Shown piece by piece: positions 54,202-62,777 of a stretch of DNA of 64,000 nucleotides. Where the stretch lies: assembly GCF_029846715.1 (NCBI RefSeq), contig NZ_JARVWW010000018.1, forward strand, positions 62,001-126,000, written 5' to 3'. Origin of the DNA: Bradyrhizobium nivariense. GTDB lineage: Bacteria; Pseudomonadota; Alphaproteobacteria; Rhizobiales; Xanthobacteraceae. Each line of letters opens with the position of its first letter. Position 1 is the stretch's first letter. Both the position numbers and the translations under genes were made by a program. The notes beneath the pieces are model-generated. The model was not told the origin of the DNA. It ran no database searches and saw only the letters and a program-made list of their open reading frames with translations.

Positions 54202-56961
54202 ATGAATATCGTCATTGTGGAGTCGCCGGCGAAAGCCAAGACGATCAACAAATATTTGGGCTCGTCCTACGAGGTTCTGGCCTCGTTCGGCCATGTCCGG
54301 GACTTGCCTGCGAAGAACGGTTCCGTCGATCCCGACGCCAATTTCAAGATGATCTGGGAGATCGACCCCAAGGCGGCCGGCCGGCTCAACGACATCGCAA
54401 AATCCCTGAAGGGCGCTGACCGCCTGATTCTCGCGACCGACCCTGATCGCGAGGGCGAAGCCATCTCCTGGCACGTGCTGGAGGTGCTGAAGGAGAAGCG
54501 CGCGCTCAAGGACCACAAGATCGAGCGCGTGGTGTTCAACGCCATCACCAAGCAGGCGGTCACGGACGCGATGAAGCATCCGCGCCAGATCGACGGTGCG
54601 CTGGTCGACGCCTACATGGCGCGCCGCGCGCTGGACTATCTGGTCGGATTCACCCTCTCCCCCGTGCTGTGGCGCAAGCTGCCGGGCGCCCGCTCGGCCG
54701 GCCGCGTGCAGTCGGTGGCGCTGCGGCTGGTCTGCGACCGCGAACTGGAGATCGAGAAGTTCGTCGCGCGCGAATACTGGTCGCTGATCGCGACCTTGCT
54801 GACGCCGCGCGGCGACGCCTTCGAGGCTCGTCTCGTCGGCGCCGACGGCAAGAAGATCCAGCGCCTCGACATCGGCACCGGCGCGGAAGCCGAGGACTTC
54901 AAGAAGGCGCTGGAAGCCGCCAGCTACGCCGTGACCACGGTCGATGCCAAGCCCGCCCGGCGCAATCCGCAGGCGCCGTTCACCACCTCGACGCTGCAGC
55001 AGGAAGCCAGCCGCAAATACGGCTTTGCGCCGGCGCACACGATGCGGATCGCGCAGCGGCTTTACGAGGGCATCGACATCGGCGGCGAGACCACCGGACT
55101 CATTACTTATATGCGTACCGACGGCGTGCAGATCGATCCGTCCGCGATCACCCAGGCGCGCAAGGTGATCGGCGAGGATTACGGCAACGCCTACGTGCCG
55201 GACGCGCCGCGCCAGTACCAGGCCAAGGCCAAGAACGCCCAGGAAGCCCACGAAGCGATCCGCCCGACCGACATGTCGCGCCGCCCCGACAGCATGAGCC
55301 GCAAGCTCGATACCGACCAGGCGAGGCTCTACGAGCTGATCTGGAAGCGCACTATCGCGAGCCAGATGGAATCGGCCGAGTTGGAACGCACCACGGTCGA
55401 CATCACGGCGAAGGCCGGCGGCCGCACGCTGGACCTGCGCGCCACCGGCCAGGTCGTCAAGTTCGACGGTTTTCTCGCGCTCTACCAGGAAGGCCGCGAC
55501 GACGAGGAGGACGAGGACTCCCGCCGCCTGCCCGCGATGAGCCCGAACGACGCGCTGAAGCGGCAGTCGCTCGCAGTCACCCAGCACTTCACCGAGCCGC
55601 CGCCGCGCTTCTCCGAGGCTTCGCTGGTCAAGCGCATGGAAGAGCTCGGCATCGGCCGGCCCTCGACCTATGCCTCGATCCTCCAGGTCCTGAAGGACCG
55701 CGGCTACGTCAAGCTCGAGAAGAAGCGCCTGCACGGCGAGGACAAGGGCCGCGTCGTGGTCGCGTTCCTCGAAAGCTTCTTCGCGCGCTACGTCGAATAC
55801 GACTTCACCGCCAATCTGGAAGAGCAGCTCGACCGCATCTCCAACAACGAGATCTCCTGGCAGGAGGTGCTGAAGGATTTCTGGACCGGCTTCATCGGCG
55901 CGGTCGACGAGATCAAGGATCTGCGCGTCGCGCAGGTGCTGGACGTGCTCGACGACATGCTCGGACAGCACATCTATCCGCCCCGCACCGATGGCGGCGA
56001 CATCAGGCAGTGTCCGAGCTGCGGCAACGGCCGGCTCAATCTCAAGGCCGGCAAGTTCGGCGCCTTCGTCGGCTGCTCGAACTATCCGGAATGCCGCTAC
56101 ACCCGTCAGCTTGCTGCCGACGGCGAGACCACCGCTGACCGTTCGCTCGGCCAGGATCCCGACACGAGCCGTGATGTCTGGGTCAAGGCCGGCCGGTTCG
56201 GGCCCTACATCCAGCTCGGCGAGCAGAAGGATTATGCCGAAGGCGAGAAGCCCAAGCGCGCGGGCATTCCGAAGGGCACCTCGCCCGGCGATGTCGAGTT
56301 CGAGCATGCGCTCAAACTGCTGTCGCTGCCGCGCGAGATCGGCAAGCATCCGGAAACCGGCGAGCCGATCACCGCAGGTCTCGGTCGCTTCGGGCCGTTC
56401 GTGAAGCACGAGAAGACCTATGCCAGCCTGGAGGCCGGCGATGAAGTGTTCGACATCGGCATCAACCGCGCGGTCACGTTGATCGCGGAGAAGATCGCCA
56501 AGGGCCCGAGCCGCCGCTTCGGCGCCGATCCCGGCAAGGCGATCGGCGATCATCCCACCCTCGGCACCGTCACGGTGAAGGGCGGCCGCTACGGCGCCTA
56601 TGTCACGGCCGGCGGCGTCAACGCAACGATCCCAAGCGACATCGAGAAGGACGCCATCACGCTGCCGCAGGCGATCGCGCTGATCGACGAGCGCGCGGCC
56701 AAGGGCGGCGGCAAGAAGCCGAAGAAGGCGGCGAAGCCGGCCAAGACCAAGACGAAGGCCAAGAAGGCTGCGGACGGCGATGACGCCGCGCCAAAGACCA
56801 AAAAGCCGGCCGCGAAGAAGGCCGCCAAAACCAAATCCGAATCCACCAGCAAGGCGCGCGCAGCCGTGTCGTCGACGGCCAAGACTTCGGCCATCAAGAC
56901 GTCGCCGACCAAGGCCTCCGGCGCCAAAGCTCCGGCCAAGAAGAGTGCCGGCACCAATTAG
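54202..56961 (+). CDS. topA: DNA topoisomerase I
   Basis: TopA (919 residues) relaxes negative supercoils by a 5'-phosphotyrosyl intermediate. The Toprim domain starts IVIVESPAKAKTINKYLG and has ATDPDREGEAISWHV; Tyr303 in LITYMRTDG is the nucleophile. One C-terminal zinc ribbon is seen (CPSCGNGRLNL...CSNYPEC), then repeated GRFGPFV/GRYGAYV units. A Lys/Ala/Thr-rich tail of about 80 residues (KPKKAAKPAKTKTKAKKA) ends the protein. Start MNIVIVES at 54202; the frame upstream is not homologous. Confidence 0.96.
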   Translation: MNIVIVESPAKAKTINKYLGSSYEVLASFGHVRDLPAKNGSVDPDANFKMIWEIDPKAAGRLNDIAKSLKGADRLILATDPDREGEAISWHVLEVLKEKRALKDHKIERVVFNAITKQAVTDAMKHPRQIDGALVDAYMARRALDYLVGFTLSPVLWRKLPGARSAGRVQSVALRLVCDRELEIEKFVAREYWSLIATLLTPRGDAFEARLVGADGKKIQRLDIGTGAEAEDFKKALEAASYAVTTVDAKPARRNPQAPFTTSTLQQEASRKYGFAPAHTMRIAQRLYEGIDIGGETTGLITYMRTDGVQIDPSAITQARKVIGEDYGNAYVPDAPRQYQAKAKNAQEAHEAIRPTDMSRRPDSMSRKLDTDQARLYELIWKRTIASQMESAELERTTVDITAKAGGRTLDLRATGQVVKFDGFLALYQEGRDDEEDEDSRRLPAMSPNDALKRQSLAVTQHFTEPPPRFSEASLVKRMEELGIGRPSTYASILQVLKDRGYVKLEKKRLHGEDKGRVVVAFLESFFARYVEYDFTANLEEQLDRISNNEISWQEVLKDFWTGFIGAVDEIKDLRVAQVLDVLDDMLGQHIYPPRTDGGDIRQCPSCGNGRLNLKAGKFGAFVGCSNYPECRYTRQLAADGETTADRSLGQDPDTSRDVWVKAGRFGPYIQLGEQKDYAEGEKPKRAGIPKGTSPGDVEFEHALKLLSLPREIGKHPETGEPITAGLGRFGPFVKHEKTYASLEAGDEVFDIGINRAVTLIAEKIAKGPSRRFGADPGKAIGDHPTLGTVTVKGGRYGAYVTAGGVNATIPSDIEKDAITLPQAIALIDERAAKGGGKKPKKAAKPAKTKTKAKKAADGDDAAPKTKKPAAKKAAKTKSESTSKARAAVSSTAKTSAIKTSPTKASGAKAPAKKSAGTN

Positions 56962-56968
56962 AGGTTAA

Positions 56969-59317
56969 GTGAAACGCAAGAATGACCGTGGCTTTCCCGA
57001 CAGGGCAGCCATCGTCGCCTTCATCAAGGCAAATCCCGGAAAGGTCGGAACCCGCGAAATTGCACGCGAGTTCGGCCTCAAGAACGCCGATCGCATCGAG
57101 CTCAAGCGCATGCTGCGCGAGCTCGCCGACGACGGCCTCGTCAAGAAAAAGCGCCATACGATTTCAGAGCCGGACAGCCTGCCGCCGACGCTGGTCGCCG
57201 ACATCACCGGCCGCGACGCTGACGGCGAGCTGGTAGCCTCCCCCACCGAATGGGACGAAGTCGAAAGCGGCGAACCGCCAAAAATCCTCATCACGATGCC
57301 GCGCCGGCCGAAGCCCGGCACCGCGGCCGGCGTCGGCGATCGCGCGCTGCTGCGCGTCGAGCGCTCCGATGAGACCGAGGGCCCGGCCTATCGCGGCCAC
57401 ATCATCAAGGTCTTCGACAAGGCCAAGACCCGCATCCTCGGCGTCTTCCGCAGCCTGCCCGAAGGCGGCGGACGGCTGATCCCGGTCGACAAGAAGTCCG
57501 CCGACCGCGAGCTGAACATCGCCCAGACCGAGACGCACGGCGCGCAAGACGGCGATCTCGTCAGCGTCGACATCATCCGCTCGCGCGGCTTTGGGCTGGC
57601 GTCAGGCCGCGTCAAGGAGAAGCTCGGCTCGGTCAAGTCGGAGAAGGCGATCAGCCTGATCGCGATCTACGCGCACGACATCCCCATGCAATTCCGTCCC
57701 GCGGCAGAGCGGGAAGCCGAAGCGGCGGAGCCGGTCAACCTGAAGGGCCGTGAAGACTGGCGCGAGGTCCCGCTGGTTACCATCGATCCGCCGGACGCCA
57801 AGGATCACGACGACGCGGTGCATGCGCAGCCGGATGACGATCCCAACAACAAGGGCGGCTTCGTCGTCAACGTCGCTATCGCCGACGTGAGCTTCTACGT
57901 GCAGCCGGGCACCGCGCTAGATCGCGACGCGCTCGACCGCGGCAATTCGGTCTATTTCCCCGATCGCGTCGTACCGATGCTGCCCGAGCGCATCTCCAAC
58001 AATCTCTGCTCGCTGGTGCCGGGCGAGCCGCGCGGCGCGCTCGCGGTGCGGATGGTGATCGGCCCTGACGGCCGCAAGCGCTCGCACAGCTTCCACCGCA
58101 TCCTGATGCGCTCGGCCGCGAAGCTGAATTACGCGCAGGCGCAGGCCGCGATCGACGGACGGCCGGACGACACCACCGGCCCCCTGCTCGATGCGATCCT
58201 GAGGCCGCTCTATGCCGCCTATGCCTGCGTCAAGCGCGCGCGCGACGAGCGCGATCCACTCAATCTCGATCTGCCCGAGCGCAAGATCCTGCTCAAGAGC
58301 GACGGCACCGTCGACCGCGTCGTCGTGCCTGACAGGCTCGATGCGCACAAGCTGATCGAGGAGTTCATGATCCTCGCCAATGTCGCGGCGGCGGAGATGC
58401 TCGAGAAGAAGTCGCTGCCGCTGATCTACCGTGTGCATGACGAGCCGACGCTGGAAAAGGTCCACGCACTCGCGGAGTTTCTGGCGACGCTGGACGTTCC
58501 GTTCGCAAAGGGCGGCGCGCTGCGTCCCGCTCTGTTCAACCGCGTGCTGGCGCAGCTCGAAGGCCACGACCACTTTCCGCTGGTGAGCGAGGTCGTGCTG
58601 CGCGCCCAGGCGCAGGCGGAATATTCCTCGGAGAATTACGGTCATTTCGGCCTGAACCTGCGCCGCTATGCGCATTTCACCTCGCCGATCCGCCGCTATG
58701 CCGACCTCGTCGTGCACCGCGCGCTGGTGCGTGCGCTCGGCCTCGGCGAAGGCGCGCTGCCCGACAGCGAGACGCCGGAAACCTTAAGCGAAGTCGCGGC
58801 CCACATCTCGGTGACCGAGCGCCGCGCGATGAAGGCGGAGCGCGAGACCGTCGACCGCCTGATTGCCCATCACCTCGCCGACCGCATCGGCTCGAGCTTC
58901 CAGGGCCGCGTCTCCGGCGTCACGCGCGCCGGCCTGTTCGTCAAGCTCGCCGAGACCGGCGCCGACGGCCTGATCCCGATCAGGTCGCTAGGCACGGAAT
59001 ATTTCAACTATGACGAGGGCCGCCACGCGCTGATCGGCACGCGCAGCGGCACCATGCACCAGCTCGGTGACGTCGTTGACGTCCGCCTGATCGAAGCAGC
59101 TCCCATCGCAGGCGCGTTGCGCTTCGAGCTGCTGTCCTCGACGGGTGAGACCGCGCCGCGCGGCCGCAGGCCATCTGGTCCGCAACGCCGCCCCTCGTTC
59201 AAGGCGCATCCCGGGCGCAGTCCGGACAAGAAACGCAAGCCGGAGAAGCAGAAAAAGCCCGGCAAGGGCAAGAAGCCCAAGGGAACAGGCAAGGGCCAGA
59301 AGGGCAAAGCGTGGTGA
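56969..59317 (+). CDS. rnr: Ribonuclease R
   Basis: RNase R (782 residues) is a 3'-5' exoribonuclease that degrades structured RNA. A winged-helix start (GTREIAREFGLKNADRIELKRMLREL) precedes cold-shock domains and the RNB domain with the catalytic Asp cluster in TIDPPDAKDHDDAVHAQPDD. The S1 domain includes GRVSGVTRAGLFVKLAETGADGLIP. A Lys-rich tail (KKRKPEKQKKPGKGKKPKG) follows. The start is GTG 56969, 7 bp after topA, so the two are an operon. Confidence 0.94.
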   Translation: MKRKNDRGFPDRAAIVAFIKANPGKVGTREIAREFGLKNADRIELKRMLRELADDGLVKKKRHTISEPDSLPPTLVADITGRDADGELVASPTEWDEVESGEPPKILITMPRRPKPGTAAGVGDRALLRVERSDETEGPAYRGHIIKVFDKAKTRILGVFRSLPEGGGRLIPVDKKSADRELNIAQTETHGAQDGDLVSVDIIRSRGFGLASGRVKEKLGSVKSEKAISLIAIYAHDIPMQFRPAAEREAEAAEPVNLKGREDWREVPLVTIDPPDAKDHDDAVHAQPDDDPNNKGGFVVNVAIADVSFYVQPGTALDRDALDRGNSVYFPDRVVPMLPERISNNLCSLVPGEPRGALAVRMVIGPDGRKRSHSFHRILMRSAAKLNYAQAQAAIDGRPDDTTGPLLDAILRPLYAAYACVKRARDERDPLNLDLPERKILLKSDGTVDRVVVPDRLDAHKLIEEFMILANVAAAEMLEKKSLPLIYRVHDEPTLEKVHALAEFLATLDVPFAKGGALRPALFNRVLAQLEGHDHFPLVSEVVLRAQAQAEYSSENYGHFGLNLRRYAHFTSPIRRYADLVVHRALVRALGLGEGALPDSETPETLSEVAAHISVTERRAMKAERETVDRLIAHHLADRIGSSFQGRVSGVTRAGLFVKLAETGADGLIPIRSLGTEYFNYDEGRHALIGTRSGTMHQLGDVVDVRLIEAAPIAGALRFELLSSTGETAPRGRRPSGPQRRPSFKAHPGRSPDKKRKPEKQKKPGKGKKPKGTGKGQKGKAW

Positions 59318-59751
59318 CGACGAGAACGGCGCCGAAGATCTGGACCCGCGAGACCGGACTCGTCGAGAAGCGCAACGTCTGGACCGCGATGAAGCGCGGC
59401 TTTCGCGGCCGCTGCCCGCGCTGCGGCGAGGGAAAACTGTTCCGCGCCTTCCTGAAGACGGCGGACAATTGCGCGACATGCGACCTCGATTTCACGCCGC
59501 ACCGCGCCGACGATCTGCCCGCCTATCTCGTCATCGTCATCGTCGGTCACATCGTGGTGCCCACCATCCTCTGGATCGAGACCAACTACACCACGCCGGT
59601 CTGGATCAGCTTCGCGGCCTATCTGCCCTTCACCTTCGTCGCCTCGCTCGCACTCCTGCAGCCGGTGAAGGGAGCCGTGGTCGGATTGCAATGGGCTCTG
59701 CGCATGCACGGGTTTGACGAGACCCCGCTGGATGGTATTCCGCCGGTGTAA
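59311..59751 (+). CDS. DUF983 zinc-ribbon membrane protein
   Basis: This 146-residue protein has two CxxC pairs (CPRCGEGKLF and CATCDLDF) that should bind zinc. Two membrane helices follow (AYLVIVIVGHIVVPTILWIE and WISFAAYLPFTFVASLALL). The function is unknown, but the family is widespread in alphaproteobacteria. GTG 59311 (or the next GTG, 59314) overlaps the rnr stop, so it is translated with rnr. Confidence 0.87.
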   Translation: MVTTRTAPKIWTRETGLVEKRNVWTAMKRGFRGRCPRCGEGKLFRAFLKTADNCATCDLDFTPHRADDLPAYLVIVIVGHIVVPTILWIETNYTTPVWISFAAYLPFTFVASLALLQPVKGAVVGLQWALRMHGFDETPLDGIPPV

Positions 59752-59785
59752 GCAAAATAGACAAGAAGCGGTTTTGGGTGAGGAC

Positions 59786-60547
59786 ATGACGGGTACGGCG
59801 CAGGCGGAAAAGGCAAAGATCCACGAAGGCAAGGAAGCCGATCACCATCCCTATTTTCGCCCGCGGGATGCCGCGACGCTGATCCTGGTCGATCGCAGCG
59901 GCGCCGTTCCAAAAGTCCTGGTCGGCAAGCGCCACGACAAGGTGGTGTTCATGCCCGGAAAGTTCGTCTTCCCCGGCGGCCGTGTCGACAAGGACGACTA
60001 TCGCGTGCCGTGCGCGGCGCCCATCACCCCCGAGCTGGAAGCCAATCTCGCCAAGGGCAGCCCGAAGACGCCGGCCCCGCGCGCGAAGTCGCTGGCGATT
60101 GCCGCGATCCGCGAGGCCTGTGAGGAGACCGGTCTCTGTCTCGGGCGCAAGGCGGAAGGCAAGACTGAAGGCAAGGTGGCCAGGCTCGAAGGTGCCTGGA
60201 AGCCGTTCGCGGATGCGGGCCTCCTGCCCGATCCCTCCAGCCTGTTTCTGATCGCACGCGCGATCACCCCGCCCGGCCGCGTCAAGCGGTTCGACACGCG
60301 CTTCTTCACGGCGGACGCCTCCGCGATCGCCCACCGCGTCGACGGCGTGATCCATGCCGATGCCGAGCTGGTCGAGCTGGTCTGGGTCGAGCTCGGCTCA
60401 AAGCCGCTCGCCGATCTGCATCCGATGACCCGCAACGTGCTCAACGAGCTCGACACGCGCCTTGCCACCGGCCCGCTCCGCCACGATGCACCGGTGCCGT
60501 TCTTCCATTTCTACGGCGGCAAGATGCAGAAGGATATTTTAAGCTGA
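59786..60547 (+). CDS. Nudix hydrolase, NUDT19-like
   Basis: This 253-residue protein hydrolyses a nucleoside diphosphate or CoA derivative. FVFPGGRVD begins the Nudix box and AIREACEETGL ends it, with about 50 residues inserted between. Such an insertion is typical of NUDT19-like rather than MutT-like members. Glu-Glu metal residues are present. The start is ATG 59786, 34 bp after DUF983; it probably continues the topA operon. It converges with the phosphoesterase gene, with a 9-bp overlap. Confidence 0.87.
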   Translation: MTGTAQAEKAKIHEGKEADHHPYFRPRDAATLILVDRSGAVPKVLVGKRHDKVVFMPGKFVFPGGRVDKDDYRVPCAAPITPELEANLAKGSPKTPAPRAKSLAIAAIREACEETGLCLGRKAEGKTEGKVARLEGAWKPFADAGLLPDPSSLFLIARAITPPGRVKRFDTRFFTADASAIAHRVDGVIHADAELVELVWVELGSKPLADLHPMTRNVLNELDTRLATGPLRHDAPVPFFHFYGGKMQKDILS

Positions 60548-61933
60548 TCCAGCCACCGACCTCTCCAGGCCCGTTCGCGCGATCAGCATATTGAGCGCCG
60601 CACCTTTGAAGGCGCGGTCTTCGCTGCCACCTTGTCCATGGCCGATCGCCCAGTGCTGCGGCCACGAAAGCTGCTCCAACCCTCGCGCCGTCGCAGAGGT
60701 GAAGGACGACCAACGCGGGGAGCCGTGATGGCGGTATAAGAGACCGCCGGGGCCCATGTCCGGATAGATCGTGACGTGAATATCGAAACCGTCGCCCGCC
60801 GGAAGATCAGGTCCCAACCAATAGGATGGACTGCGTCCCGGCTCACGACCAACGATGGCTGTCAGAGTTTGCTTCGGTCCCCGGAGGCCAAACCAGAACG
60901 GCGCGATCGAATCAGGCGCGAAAGCCGTGAAAATCGTCTGAGCCGATGCGACATCGGTCGCAGCGCTTTGTCCCACCAGCCTCAGCTCGATTCTATGTCC
61001 GCTCTCCACAAATCCGCTAAACGGCGCTTCGGCTTCCCCGAGCGGCAGCTCCCGCCACCGAACAGGATCGGGATCGCGCAGCGGCCATTCCATCCTCTCC
61101 CTGACCGCACCGTGAACATCGAGCACCTGATAACGCAGGCCTTGCTCGTCAAGCGCGGCTTGAACGCAATGCAGATACTCGACGCCCTCCGGCATCCTGT
61201 GAGCCGTTCCGGCGCCCGCAGTGCAAATCTGCAGGACACCGCGATGCGCCTGCACATCGAAGGCGAGGATGTGGCTGCACAGATAGGCAAGTACGTTTTC
61301 GTTCACCAGGATGTCCCAAAACGGGCGAGCGTATTCGTGGCCGATCTCGCGCTGATACGTCGCCGTAAAGCCGTTGATGGGAAACACCGGGTGATGACCG
61401 AGGACGAGCTTATGTCGGGCATCGCCATGGTCTCTGAGCGTAGCATCCAACCACCCGAGCTCGACATGGCCCTCACCTCCAAGGCCACTCCAGAGCGTGT
61501 TGACAAACACCATCAGGAGGTCGCCGCGCCGCACGAAGTAGGAAAGGCCCGCTTGTCCCGGCGGCCCATTCTTCGGCAGCTCAAGCACTGCGCGAAACAC
61601 AGCTTCGCTCATCACGTCATAGGTCGTGTGATTGCCGGTTGTGTGCCAGATCGGAATGGCCGCACGGTCGAGCCATGCCATTTCCGTATCCAGCCAATAG
61701 CGCCACTGCGCGCGCAGCGCGTCCGGATCCGGCGTCAGTCCAATGATTTCATCGCCGGGAAAGAGAACGAATTCAGGCTGCGGTCTCAGGCGTTGAACGA
61801 CCGCATTGACCGAGGCGAAGGTCTTCTCGTGCAATGCACCCGGCACGCCCGAACAGGAGTCGCCATACAGCAGAAATTGGTGGCCCTTGCCGCGCGGTAG
61901 AAGCGCAGGAATGGAATCATTCGCTGAGGTCAT
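60539..61933 (-). CDS. Calcineurin-like metallophosphoesterase
   Basis: This 464-residue protein has a metallophosphoesterase domain in its first ~270 residues: FLLYGDSCSG, LFPGDEIIG, HTTGNHTTYD and LVLGHHPVFPING. The first motif is D-S-C rather than D-x-H, so one metal ligand may differ. The last ~180 residues form a separate beta-rich region of unknown fold. No signal peptide is present. The substrate is unknown. Confidence 0.8.
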   Translation of the reverse strand: MTSANDSIPALLPRGKGHQFLLYGDSCSGVPGALHEKTFASVNAVVQRLRPQPEFVLFPGDEIIGLTPDPDALRAQWRYWLDTEMAWLDRAAIPIWHTTGNHTTYDVMSEAVFRAVLELPKNGPPGQAGLSYFVRRGDLLMVFVNTLWSGLGGEGHVELGWLDATLRDHGDARHKLVLGHHPVFPINGFTATYQREIGHEYARPFWDILVNENVLAYLCSHILAFDVQAHRGVLQICTAGAGTAHRMPEGVEYLHCVQAALDEQGLRYQVLDVHGAVRERMEWPLRDPDPVRWRELPLGEAEAPFSGFVESGHRIELRLVGQSAATDVASAQTIFTAFAPDSIAPFWFGLRGPKQTLTAIVGREPGRSPSYWLGPDLPAGDGFDIHVTIYPDMGPGGLLYRHHGSPRWSSFTSATARGLEQLSWPQHWAIGHGQGGSEDRAFKGAALNMLIARTGLERSVAGSA

Positions 61934-62009
61934 GGCCTTCCATTGCGGTGTTCGGCCGCGAGGATGGCAATTTCCGCCACGGGTAGCAACAGGTCGTGGC
62001 TAGCCTTAA

Positions 62010-62552
62010 TCAGGAATCATCAGGCTCGGTGCCGACATAGTCGCGCGCAGGCAGCTTGAGGATGCGGCCGATCTCGTTTGCGAGCTTGTCCGCCGCTTCA
62101 CGCTTGGTGAAGCTCATCAACGTAATCGGCTCGGTGCCCCTGTTGCCGCAGAGATTGACGTCATAGGCCGTCGCCTGCGGATCGTAGTCGTCGGTGATGC
62201 TGATGAAATGATAGTCGGCGAGATCGCGATGCTTGCGAATATTCAGCGGGCCGAACTGCCTGGTGATGACGATCTGGCGCAGCGTCTCGTTCAGGACGAC
62301 GAAATAGCGGAAGGTGAGCAGGATGACGCCGGGGATGCCGACGAGCAGCCCGAGCCCCGTGAACACCAGCACCGGCACGAGATCATCGGCGAGCCGTCCG
62401 AAGCCGGAAAAATCCTGACGCAGGCCGAGCGCGACATTCCACAGCAGATAGGCGCTTGCCGCCAACAGCGGCAGCGACGGCAGCCGGCCGATCCAGGGCA
62501 TGGGCCGGTCGATGCGGACCATGCCGCCATCCACTGTCATTGCGCCTGCCAT
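62010..62552 (-). CDS. Hypothetical membrane protein with two helices
   Basis: This 180-residue protein has two N-terminal helices (LPLLAASAYLLWNVALGL and VPVLVFTGLGLLVGIPGVILL). A soluble C-terminal domain follows (FVVLNETLRQIVITRQFGPL, then FTKREAADKLANEIGRILK), which resembles bacterial PH-like or DUF304-type domains only weakly. GAGGAG lies 8 nt ahead of ATG 62552. No function is assigned. Confidence 0.7.
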   Translation of the reverse strand: MAGAMTVDGGMVRIDRPMPWIGRLPSLPLLAASAYLLWNVALGLRQDFSGFGRLADDLVPVLVFTGLGLLVGIPGVILLTFRYFVVLNETLRQIVITRQFGPLNIRKHRDLADYHFISITDDYDPQATAYDVNLCGNRGTEPITLMSFTKREAADKLANEIGRILKLPARDYVGTEPDDS

Positions 62553-62777
62553 CGATGGTCTCCTCACGAGGTCATGGCTTGGTCGGGCTGCGCGGCGGAT
62601 TGGTTCGAGGATCTCCCTCCGTCATGCCGGAGCGCGCCGCTAACGCAACGCCCCGGAATGACGCGAATGTGCTGAGGACACATCGAAAAACAAAATAATC
62701 TTCCCGCCTCCCCCGATGGCGGAGTTCCGCGGCGTTCCTATGTCTTCCCGAACGACACAAAGAACGGACACCGGGCG

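Noticed and set aside
54157..56553. 798-codon minus-strand frame opposite topA
   Set aside because: It is a shadow frame of topA with no family resemblance.
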